NCBI GenBank assembly: GCA_964504195.1
Contig: CAZDDI010000105.1
Location: forward strand, 1 to 8,113
DNA: 8,113 nucleotides
Source of the DNA: CAZDDI01 sp964504195
Lineage (GTDB): Bacteria > Chloroflexota > Anaerolineae > B4-G1 > SLSP01
Direction: 5' to 3'
A program made the position numbers and the translations under genes. Of the stretch, positions 1 to 5,437 are shown piece by piece. The notes beneath the pieces were generated by a model that made no database searches, had not been told where the DNA came from, and saw only the letters and a list, made by a program, of their open reading frames with translations. Position 1 is the first letter of the stretch; each line of letters begins with the position of its first letter.

Positions 1-1
1 C

Positions 2-550
2 ATGGGATACCTCCGCCTCCTATCTTACCATCTTTGCCAGATTTTGAACAGACACGTAATTCCCATACTGCTCATATTATTGTCCATCTACAATTTCGTT
101 GGCATAAAGAGTAGCCCCGCTTTTCGAGAAGCGTATCTCGCCGCTGTCAAGAAACAAGAAGGCGATGATAACCAAGAGCATAAGCAGATTATTTACGCCA
201 TATTACCCCAAGGCTTATCAGAAAAAATCCAATGGATATTTTTATCGATAACCGCAGGGGTAACGGAAGAAATCTTGTTTCGAGGGTTTTTGGTTTTCTT
301 TATACATTACCTTTTTCCAGGTGTGCCTGTGCCGCTCCTGTATTTATTGCAGGCAATCCCATTTTCTCTTATGCACCTGTATCAAGGCATACAAGGAGTC
401 AAGACAAGTTTGCTGATGGGGGCCATTTTTGGCTTATATGTGATTGTATCCGGCTCAATCATCCCTGGAATAATCGTTCACGCGCTGGTGGATTTGACAG
501 CAAGCCTGGTAGAACGCGAGCAAGCCCAGACAGGTAACACAGCGTGTTGA
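2..550 (+). CDS. CPBP-family (CAAX/bacteriocin-processing) intramembrane metalloprotease
   Basis: The 182-residue protein carries the three conserved CPBP motifs in order: EEILFRG with Glu89-Glu90 and Arg94, a Phe121-x3-His125 motif (FSLMH), and His160-x3-Asp164 (HALVD). In this family these residues lie in membrane helices and form a glutamate/histidine metal site that cleaves substrates in the bilayer; roles range from CAAX-type processing to bacteriocin self-immunity. Hydrophobic stretches are visible at about residues 19-34, 77-105, 109-126 and 138-168. The first in-frame ATG lies at the second base of the window, so the true start may be further left. The last 12-15 residues (EREQAQTGNTAC) are hydrophilic and run antiparallel into the truncated gene on the other strand, so the native C-terminus may have been replaced at a recombination joint. 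The gene is more AT-rich than the operon to its right, suggesting separate origin. Family call is firm; substrate unknown. Confidence 0.87.
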   Translation: MGYLRLLSYHLCQILNRHVIPILLILLSIYNFVGIKSSPAFREAYLAAVKKQEGDDNQEHKQIIYAILPQGLSEKIQWIFLSITAGVTEEILFRGFLVFFIHYLFPGVPVPLLYLLQAIPFSLMHLYQGIQGVKTSLLMGAIFGLYVIVSGSIIPGIIVHALVDLTASLVEREQAQTGNTAC

Positions 551-828
551 CGCTCTTGTTCACCGACCAGAATTGCCGCGCCCAATGCCAGGAATATCAC
601 CCCGACCAGGGCGTAATTAAGCAGGTCGAAAAAGGCCAGCAGGGATAACCCGACGAAGGGATTGCTTTGCAGGAGCGCATACCAGTCCGCGATGGTGGTC
701 GGGATGGCTTCGACGCCGGTAAAGAGCGACACTTCCGCGCGGATATTGCGGCGGAAAAGCAGAGCAGCCAGGATGGCGGCGATTGCGCCAGTGCGATAAA
801 GTGGTTTCCAGCTTTCGGTTTGGTTCAT
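478..828 (-). pseudogene. C-terminally truncated DUF4386-like polytopic membrane protein (third paralogue)
   Basis: The first ~90 residues (MNQTESWKPLYRTGAIAAILAALLF, then NPFVGLSLLAFFDLLNYALVGVIFLALGAAI) match the layout of the two longer paralogues at 3069-3779 and 1914-2636: a W-K/D-x-LYR/K-I/T start, a first helix, a short loop, an FVGLLxxD-type segment and a second helix pair. Those paralogues have 236 and 240 residues; this ORF has 116, and its last ~30 residues (EQERQHAVLPVWACSRST...) are non-homologous and lie over the 3' end of the CPBP gene. A second reading frame at about 555-510 (VNKSVNTLC...GLARVL) resembles the next segment of the family better, so a frameshift near 557 may precede the true joint. 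The start ATG (828-826) overlaps the stop of the upstream gene as ATGA and has no good Shine-Dalgarno sequence, so translation would depend on coupling. It is the last gene of the operon and probably non-functional. Confidence 0.68.
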
Positions 829-1424
829 GGGATATGCTGAGTGTTATTCTGGATGTCGGCGGCAAACCCGCTGACGAAAGTGAGCAGGTACAGCCCCAGC
901 CCGCCGCCAAAGATAAACGCCCAACACACTGCCAGAATGCTTTCATCATTCGTTACACCCGGCACGTAGCCAGTGATAGCGACGAACAGGCCAATCAGAA
1001 ACGAGAGCGAGCCGAGCGCCAACGTGAACGGCCACAGTTTCTCCCGTGCGGGCCGGATGCCTTCAGGCAAGATTTTGCGCCACGAGTCCAGCGGACGGTT
1101 TATCTGCCGCGCCGCCGAACAGGAACAGGCCGACGAAGAGCAGCCCAAGCACGGTTGCGCCGCGCCGGGTGTGCAGGAATCCCAGCGACCAGACCATCAT
1201 CGTCAGGCTGATTGCGATGGCAACCAGGCCGGTCGAGAGATAAGTGGGCAGCAGCGTAAAGGCTTCCTCTGTTCCCCACAAATTCATCTCTGGGCCGATG
1301 GCCTGGATAATCAGCCCTTCAGTGGGTGCGTTACCCTGTAAGACCTCCGGGATGCCATGCGCAAGACCGGCAACCGCCAGAATGATGCCAACGGCGGCGA
1401 CGATGATATGGTAGCGCGATTCAT
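825..1424 (-). pseudogene. Four-helix-type membrane protein, disrupted by two compensating indels
   Basis: The ATG at 1424-1422 overlaps the stop of the upstream gene as ATGA, which fixes the start, but its frame stops after 37 codons. Reading in a shifted frame from about 1416 gives a convincing membrane protein: YHIIVAAVGIILAVAGLAHG, then a loop with GNAPTEG, then MNLWGTEEAFTLLP, a helix at LVAIAISLTMMVW, and a helix at ATVLGLLFVGLFLFGG. Near 1100-1112 the frame must change again to continue with RQINRPLDSWRKILPEG, a helix at LWPFTLALGSLSFLIGLFVAITG and a last helix at SILAVCWAFIFGGGLGLYLLT, ending at 825. The first shift looks like a two-base CG duplication (CGCGCT where CGCT would give MNRYH); the second is one extra base in GGCGGCGCGG. 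Net length stays at 200 codons. I recall similar hypothetical proteins in Chloroflexota but know no function. Either a pseudogene or two sequencing errors in GC-repeat contexts; the intact product would have about 199 residues. Confidence 0.7.
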
Positions 1425-1909
1425 CTCTTTCTCATCCAGATGGCATAAACGATAATTCCACCAAGCAACAGGCCGATTTCTAACACAATGCTGGCGATAA
1501 GGCCAGGGCGAGACATCCACAGGCCCAGACCCACTTTGCGGGTATTGTCGAAAAACAGCGGCAAACCAGGGTGGACGAAGAAATCCAACAACCAATGACT
1601 GAAAACTACCAGGCTTACAATCACGCTCGATTTGCGATCCCGAGAAAATAGATAGGCGATAAACCCAACAATCAATGACCAGACCACTGACATGGTCAGC
1701 CCATGCGACCAGGGCACGAATGCTGGTTTTTGAATGATCACGCCGTGTTCCCAACTTGTCTCGCTGACAGCATTTACTTCGATCCCCAGGGGCATGAAGA
1801 TAAAACTCAACAGGTCAAGTGTCTCACTCGCCACCAGCAGCGCCCACAGTGGGACTTTTGGCGCAAGCGGCTTGATGGCAAAGGCAACGCCCAAATGTGC
1901 AGGCCCCAT
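1421..1909 (-). CDS. YdjM/DUF457-like membrane-bound metal-dependent hydrolase family protein
   Basis: The product has 162 residues and begins MGPAHLGVAFAIKP. It has the spaced His/Asp pattern of the DUF457/YdjM membrane hydrolases: His5, Asp32 (ASETLDLLSF), His69 (PWSHGL), and a SHWLLDFFVHP segment with His105, Asp109 and His113. These would form a polar, possibly metal-binding site between helices at about 20-40, 72-89, 95-112 and 137-158; the reaction in this family is not well established. The start is taken at 1909, not at an ATG further upstream (1972), because AAAGGAG lies 7 bases before this ATG and the upstream extension would run deep into the preceding gene. It follows the upstream stop by 4 bases, and its own stop forms ATGA with the next gene. 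It is the fourth gene of the operon. The family call is by motif and should be taken as moderately sure. Confidence 0.72.
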   Translation of the reverse strand: MGPAHLGVAFAIKPLAPKVPLWALLVASETLDLLSFIFMPLGIEVNAVSETSWEHGVIIQKPAFVPWSHGLTMSVVWSLIVGFIAYLFSRDRKSSVIVSLVVFSHWLLDFFVHPGLPLFFDNTRKVGLGLWMSRPGLIASIVLEIGLLLGGIIVYAIWMRKR

Positions 1910-1910
1910 C

Positions 1911-1920
1911 ACTTCACTCC
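1911..1920 (-). promoter_or_regulatory. Shine-Dalgarno sequence fixing the 1909 start
   Basis: On the minus strand GGAG (within AAAAGGAGTG) stands 7 bases upstream of the ATG at 1909-1907 and inside the last codons of the preceding gene. It separates the true start from the upstream in-frame ATG at 1972, which has no such site. Confidence 0.7.
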
Positions 1921-2636
1921 TTTTCCAAGCGGAAGAAACCCCGCCCCAGCAGAACAAACCATAGTGTTCCAACTACCGTGGCTCCAAGCCCACAGATTGC
2001 CTGGATCACAAACACCGGGATAATAATCCCCAGGGCAAATATGGAGTTGACAATTCCGATGTAAGCCGTTGCTTTCCCAAAACTCTTGCTTCGTAACATC
2101 AGCACGGAACTGAGCAGAAAGGAAATATTACTGAACAGGCTGAAATTGATCCAAGCGGTTCCGCCAGCCAGGGTAAGCAATGCCTCACCGGCAGCCAGAT
2201 ACTGGCTTCTTGCTGTCTCCGTTGTTGCTGCGGCGTATTTTTCGCTGAGAAAGATCAGTTCGGCGAGGGGTTTGGTGGGGATGAGCAGCGCTATCGCCAT
2301 CAACCCCAAAACGAGAGCGATCAGCGCAAAGGACTCGTTAACCCGTTTGAGCGCAACGTATAAGGCAGTGAAAAGGAATATGTCAATCGGCGCCGTGACC
2401 AGCATCATCACATCCAGGGAAAAGAGCGCGCCCAGCCTGTCGGTATGCAAGGCTGCGAAAATGTCCTCTGTAGAGGCGAAGCCGGGGGTATAAGGCCAGA
2501 TGAAATAGGCGATGACCGCAAAGGCGACCAAGCCCGCAAGCAAGAGGCCCGAAACACCGCCGATGCGGTAAAGGTCTTTCCAGCGTGGGTCTGGAAGATT
2601 GTATTCCGTGTTCTGGTTGTGGTTGGTTTCAACCAT
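1914..2636 (-). CDS. DUF4386-like polytopic membrane protein (second paralogue)
   Basis: The 240-residue protein is strongly hydrophobic with about six helices (roughly 24-48, 69-96, 101-120, 160-182, 190-212, 215-232). It aligns along its whole length with the product of 3069-3779: RWKDLYRIGGVSG at the N-terminus, LGALFSLDV in the middle, a SEKYAAATTETARSQYLAAGEALL segment (131-153) matching SDKFAAATDVAQRTLLLAAGEAML, and LMLRSKSFGKATAYIGI (179-195) matching VMLRSADFGKVTAWVGV. These shared blocks are what I associate with DUF4386-like proteins, a family without known function. It has a good ribosome binding site (AGGAGGAG about 5 bases before the ATG) and overlaps the preceding flavodoxin stop by 8 bases. 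It is the third operon gene and a diverged duplicate of the first. No enzyme motif is visible. Confidence 0.75.
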   Translation of the reverse strand: MVETNHNQNTEYNLPDPRWKDLYRIGGVSGLLLAGLVAFAVIAYFIWPYTPGFASTEDIFAALHTDRLGALFSLDVMMLVTAPIDIFLFTALYVALKRVNESFALIALVLGLMAIALLIPTKPLAELIFLSEKYAAATTETARSQYLAAGEALLTLAGGTAWINFSLFSNISFLLSSVLMLRSKSFGKATAYIGIVNSIFALGIIIPVFVIQAICGLGATVVGTLWFVLLGRGFFRLEKE

Positions 2637-3072
2637 TTTTCTCCTCCTGATATTGACGAACGACGCATTTTGCCCACATTACAGCGCGTTCAAGTTCACC
2701 CTCCAGCAGTGGGCCTCTGGTGCCCAAAACAAAGAAACCTTCCGGGGGCACCAGCAGATAAGCGCCATTCTTTTGGATGCTTTTTGCCATTTTGGTGGCT
2801 GCGTAGCCAAAGATGGTTATCTTTGTGCGGGTATCGAAGACAGCAACCCTGGCATCCTTGAAAACAAGCGGAGGTTTTAGCAGATTGTGAATCCCCTCGG
2901 TTGGGAATCCGCCGTGGGTAGGGGAACCAACAATTACGAGATTGTAAGCGCTCAGTTCGGCGAGTTTCACGTCGCCTACCACAAATGCACGCCCATCAAT
3001 GGTATCGCCTATCGCCTGTGCGATCATTTGCGTGTTCCCATGCGTCGAGTCGTAGATGATGAGAGTTTTCAT
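2629..3072 (-). CDS. Flavodoxin-family FMN protein
   Basis: The 147-residue product begins with a classic flavodoxin fold: strand MKTLIIYDS followed by the FMN-phosphate loop Thr10-His11-Gly12-Asn13-Thr14, then the 60s-type loop VGSPTHGG (48-55), strand VAVFDTR (76-82), and a C-terminal GPLLEGELERA helix start (120-130). Flavodoxins bind FMN and shuttle electrons between soluble or membrane redox partners, or act as NAD(P)H:quinone reductases; this short single-domain type fits the first role. The start at 3072 forms ATGA with the stop of the upstream gene and has AGGTGA 4 bases upstream. A longer in-frame reading to 3345 only shadows the preceding gene. It is the only clearly soluble protein of the operon, lying between two DUF4386-like membrane proteins, so it may serve a membrane redox process; that is inference. 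Confidence 0.88.
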   Translation of the reverse strand: MKTLIIYDSTHGNTQMIAQAIGDTIDGRAFVVGDVKLAELSAYNLVIVGSPTHGGFPTEGIHNLLKPPLVFKDARVAVFDTRTKITIFGYAATKMAKSIQKNGAYLLVPPEGFFVLGTRGPLLEGELERAVMWAKCVVRQYQEEKNG

Positions 3073-3779
3073 TGGGTCACCTGCCCTTTTGCCCGCCGGA
3101 AAAAGTCCCGCGCCAGCAGGGGAAACCAAACCAGGTAGAGCGGCCCGGCCACTATCATCAGCGCCACGCCCGCTGCCGGAGCGAAAAAGCCGGCCACAAT
3201 ATGCAGCAAATCCAACCCGTGCATGACCACCCCCACCCAGGCGGTGACTTTGCCGAAGTCCGCGCTGCGCAGCATCACCACTGAAAGAATCAGGGTGGCA
3301 GTTTGCAGCAACAGGCCGCCCATCAGCGCGCCGGAGCCGTGCCACAGGTCGGAGGCCAGCATAGCTTCGCCCGCTGCCAGGAGCAGGGTGCGCTGTGCTA
3401 CGTCGGTCGCGGCGGCGAATTTGTCGCTCAACGTCAGGAAGGAAAAAGCCGAAGGGGTTGCCAGTACCAGGGTCACACCCGCCAGTCCCAAAACGAGCGA
3501 CAACAACGATTTTGCGCCATCTACGCCCAGCAGTGCACCGTACAGCCCCAGCAGCAGGGGGTAATAGAGTGGCACAAGCAAGATGGTCAGCACGTCCAGG
3601 CGCAACAGGCCTACCAGGCGGTTTTCGGCCAGCAGGTCGAAGCCTTTCTGGGCAGTCTCGGGCATTCCGCCGACGGAAACTAACAGCACCATCGTGACCA
3701 GGGAGTAGAGCAGCAAGAGAATGGCAGAAATCCAGGCGATTTTGTAAAGGCTGTCCCAGTGTGTATTCGATACAGACAT
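3069..3779 (-). CDS. DUF4386-like polytopic membrane protein (first paralogue, operon leader)
   Basis: The product has 236 residues and about six predicted membrane helices (roughly 13-34, 60-84, 90-108, 146-170, 178-199, 203-222). The N-terminus MSVSNTHWDSLYKIAWISAI and the motif blocks SDKFAAATDVAQRTLLLAAGEAML (118-141) and VMLRSADFGKVTAWVGV (168-184) align with the second paralogue at 1914-2636. The start is placed at 3779 because AAGGA precedes it by 7 bases; an ATG 45 bases further upstream (3824) lacks a ribosome binding site and adds 15 residues with no family match. It is the first gene after the divergent control region and its stop forms ATGA with the flavodoxin start. Function unknown; the family call rests on pattern memory, while its relation to the other paralogue is visible directly. 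Confidence 0.77.
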   Translation of the reverse strand: MSVSNTHWDSLYKIAWISAILLLLYSLVTMVLLVSVGGMPETAQKGFDLLAENRLVGLLRLDVLTILLVPLYYPLLLGLYGALLGVDGAKSLLSLVLGLAGVTLVLATPSAFSFLTLSDKFAAATDVAQRTLLLAAGEAMLASDLWHGSGALMGGLLLQTATLILSVVMLRSADFGKVTAWVGVVMHGLDLLHIVAGFFAPAAGVALMIVAGPLYLVWFPLLARDFFRRAKGQVTQ

Positions 3780-3792
3780 TGCAATTCCTTTA

Positions 3793-3827
3793 GTTATGAG
3801 CGAAACTTTCGTCATCTTAATCATAAC
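3793..3827. repeat. Inverted repeat in the operon leader region
   Basis: GTTATGA at 3793-3799 and TCATAAC at 3821-3827 are perfect 7-base inverted arms with a 21-base spacer, and a smaller palindrome CGAAA-C-TTTCG sits at 3801-3811. The right arm overlaps the proposed minus-strand -10 (3820-3825), so this could be a binding site for a dimeric regulator or a 5' leader structure. AT-rich arms make chance plausible. Confidence 0.35.
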
Positions 3828-3848
3828 CGCGTTGGAAAAAATTATCTA
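3820..3848 (-). promoter_or_regulatory. Candidate operon promoter with good -10 and weak -35
   Basis: On the minus strand TATGAT (3825-3820) is a good -10 hexamer, 41 bases before the operon's first ATG. A 17-base spacer puts the -35 at 3848-3843, which reads TAGATA, a poor match. A weak -35 touching the direct-repeat operator is the arrangement expected of an AraC-activated (class II-like) promoter. The transcription start is inferred. Confidence 0.45.
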
Positions 3849-3886
3849 TGACCTTTCCTGCACAAAATATGACCGTTGGCGCAAAA
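3847..3886. promoter_or_regulatory. Candidate AraC-family operator: 21-bp-period direct repeat
   Basis: Two copies of TATGACCnTTnnnGCAnAA occur at 3847-3865 and 3868-3886, identical at 14 of 19 positions with seven consecutive matches at the start. The period is 21 bp, two helical turns, which is how AraC/XylS proteins with two helix-turn-helix motifs commonly dimerise on direct repeats. It sits between the divergent AraC-type gene and the operon and overlaps the operon's weak -35. The repeat is read directly; its role is inference. Confidence 0.55.
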
Positions 3887-3905
3887 TCAAACGTTCGAAT
3901 AGACG

Positions 3906-3939
3906 TTGACAGCGGCCTCGAATCCAGTATGATTATACT
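3906..3939 (+). promoter_or_regulatory. Near-consensus sigma-70 promoter of the AraC-type gene
   Basis: TTGACA at 3906-3911 is a perfect -35 and TATGAT at 3928-3933 a good -10, separated by 16 bases. The usual start 6-7 bases downstream falls at 3939-3940, exactly at the regulator's ATG, and no Shine-Dalgarno sequence precedes that ATG. The regulator's mRNA is therefore predicted to be leaderless or nearly so. Confidence 0.6.
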
Positions 3940-4971
3940 ATGCAGACTATTCCTGAACCCATCACCGTTTCGGCCACCGTGCTGGCGCAACTGTTCCTGT
4001 ATCTCGAGTCGCTCCGGGTAGATATTGACGCCTTCCTACGCTCGCTGGACATCGAACCGGAGACGGTGCGCTCACCCGATGCCTACCTGCCGGTCGAGAC
4101 CTACCTGCGCATCCAGGATGAAGCCGCCGAGACCATCCACGACCCGTATCTTGGGCTGCACATGGGCGAATTTGTCCAACCCGGCAGTTGGTCCATCCTC
4201 GGCTACCTGATGATGAACTGCAAGACGCTCAACGAGGCGTTCGAGAAAGCCGGGCGTTATCAGCGCATTATCGGCAATATGATAGAGACCCGTACACACT
4301 TCGGCCTGGGCAAGGTGCGCGTGGTATTTTGCACACCACCACATACGCCGCAGATGTCGCGACATTGTTTCGAGGCAGCCTTCTCCAGCAGTGTGCGCCT
4401 GGCGCGGACGCTCTCCGGCCTGCTAATCAGCCCGCTCGAAGTGACTTTTATCTATCCTGAGCCGGACTCACGCGCTGAGTACGAGCGTATCTTCAATTGT
4501 TCAGTGCGCTTCGCGCAGCGAGACAATTCGATGACCCTCGATATGCGCATGGGCAGCCTGCCGGTGCGCATGGCGAACCCGTCCCTGTTGGAGCATTTCG
4601 AGCACTATGCCCGTGACTTCCTGGCTCAAATGGAACGCAAAGACGAAACCTCCCAGGCCGTGACCAAAATCATCCTGGCGCATCTGGATGATGAATCGCT
4701 CTCCATCAAGAAGGTTGCCCACGAGATGGCCATCAGCGTGCGCACCCTGCAAAAACGCCTGGAAGCCGAGGGCGTGGTTTTCAGCGACCTACTACGCGAC
4801 ATCCGTCAGCGGTTGGCGCAGAAATACCTGTGTGAGAACTATTCAGTGGAGCAAATCACTTACCTGCTAGGGTTTTCCGAGCCGAGCGTCTTTCGCAAAG
4901 CATTCAAAAAATGGTCAGGAGTAACGCCGCGCCAGTACCGTCAGGGGGATTCGCGCATGACTACAGGGTAA
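3940..4971 (+). CDS. AraC/XylS-family transcriptional regulator (arabinose_bd-like N-terminus)
   Basis: The 343-residue protein has the size and layout of the AraC subgroup with an arabinose_bd-type effector domain (OruR/MmoR-like). Residues ~15-210 form the sensor domain, with a YLPVETYLRIQDEAAE block (49-64), DPYLGLHMGE (68-77) and GSWSILGYLMMNCKTLNEA (82-100), all typical. The C-terminus holds two helix-turn-helix motifs: SIKKVAHEMAISVRTLQKRL (255-274) and YSVEQITYLLGFSEPSVFRK (301-320), followed by the AraC signature AFKKWSGVTPRQYR (321-334). Such proteins bind direct repeats near -35 and activate or repress on ligand binding; the ligand cannot be told. It is divergent from the membrane-protein/flavodoxin operon and shares a 160-bp control region with it, making it the likely local regulator. 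The start fits the family but has no ribosome binding site; see the promoter entry. Intact and confidently assigned. Confidence 0.93.
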   Translation: MQTIPEPITVSATVLAQLFLYLESLRVDIDAFLRSLDIEPETVRSPDAYLPVETYLRIQDEAAETIHDPYLGLHMGEFVQPGSWSILGYLMMNCKTLNEAFEKAGRYQRIIGNMIETRTHFGLGKVRVVFCTPPHTPQMSRHCFEAAFSSSVRLARTLSGLLISPLEVTFIYPEPDSRAEYERIFNCSVRFAQRDNSMTLDMRMGSLPVRMANPSLLEHFEHYARDFLAQMERKDETSQAVTKIILAHLDDESLSIKKVAHEMAISVRTLQKRLEAEGVVFSDLLRDIRQRLAQKYLCENYSVEQITYLLGFSEPSVFRKAFKKWSGVTPRQYRQGDSRMTTG

Positions 4972-5053
4972 TCAATGATATTTTTTTGCTTGCGAGTGAA
5001 CGCCATTCATAAAGAGACACACAGAAAACTCATCCCCCTCGCGATGCCTATTG

Positions 5054-5074
5054 CACCGCTAAAACGGTGTTTTT
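5054..5074 (+). terminator. Candidate intrinsic terminator after the AraC-type gene
   Basis: CACCG (5054-5058) and CGGTG (5065-5069) form a 5-bp GC-rich stem with a six-base loop, followed at once by five T residues (5070-5074). It lies about 83 bases after the stop codon. The stem is short, so efficiency may be modest. Confidence 0.5.
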
Positions 5075-5076
5075 AG

Positions 5077-5120
5077 AAGGGGTTTTTGTAGCGGGGTGCG
5101 CCCGGCCCAAAAATCCCCTT
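5077..5120. repeat. Long imperfect hairpin between regulator and IS remnants
   Basis: AAGGGGTTTTT (5077-5087) pairs with AAAAATCCCCTT (5109-5120), leaving one bulged T at 5114, around a 21-base GC-rich loop. It follows the candidate terminator directly and may act as a second terminator for either strand, or mark old mobile-element DNA. Apart from this hairpin, the terminator and the IS flank, 4972-5176 shows no gene. Confidence 0.45.
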
Positions 5121-5176
5121 TTATCCCCAGCCTTTAGGCCCAATACCTGTGAATGAATTTAGGGCTGTCCATTCCG

Positions 5177-5437
5177 TCAATTGACCTCCAGAATTTGCAG
5201 TTGGGCGGCCATATCACGCGTTTGCCCCACATAACTGGGCCGTTTCCGGGCAAATTTGGACATTTTGACTTTGACCACCCGCGGGTTCAAGCGGAGCCGC
5301 CGCGGGCGGGCGAGCTGACAGTCGGCTAATAGCTGCAATAGGGGCGCCCGGCGGCGCTCGCGGTCCGCCGGGGTCGCGGCGGTCAATAACGGGGCCGCTT
5401 CCAAAATATGCTGGAGCGCGTCCAAGAAACTCAAGTG
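5177..5437 (-). pseudogene. IS4-type transposase, C-terminal fragment
   Basis: This ~85-residue piece (LSFLDALQHILEAAP ... RLNPRVVKVKMSKFARKRP ... ILEVN) aligns with the end of the plus-strand transposase next door (LSFTAAVTIICDALA ... RSNPRVVKRKMSKFNLKRA ... LVLLN). A 15-base block, AAAATGTCCAAATTT, is identical between the copies in inverted orientation (5252-5266 and 6667-6681). Similarity stops at the codon for the first Leu, so everything upstream, including all catalytic residues, is gone. The copies are too diverged to be a recent duplication of one element. It has no plausible start and is not functional. Confidence 0.75.

Noticed and set aside
783..1341. Overlapping plus-strand open frames opposite the broken membrane gene
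   Set aside because: They are hydrophilic, Arg/Gln-rich complements of membrane-protein codons, as expected for antisense shadows.
1910..1972. Upstream extension of the YdjM-like gene to an ATG at 1972
   Set aside because: It would overlap the preceding gene by about 60 bases, lacks a ribosome binding site and adds residues unlike the family; the ATG at 1909 has AAAGGAG at good spacing.
3073..3345. N-terminal extension of the flavodoxin reading frame to 3345
   Set aside because: The extra residues are arginine/glycine-rich shadow coding of the DUF4386-like gene; the flavodoxin fold begins exactly at the ATG at 3072.
4072..4365. Minus-strand open frame inside the AraC-type gene
   Set aside because: It lies wholly antisense to a well-conserved regulator, shows no family pattern and has no ribosome binding site.
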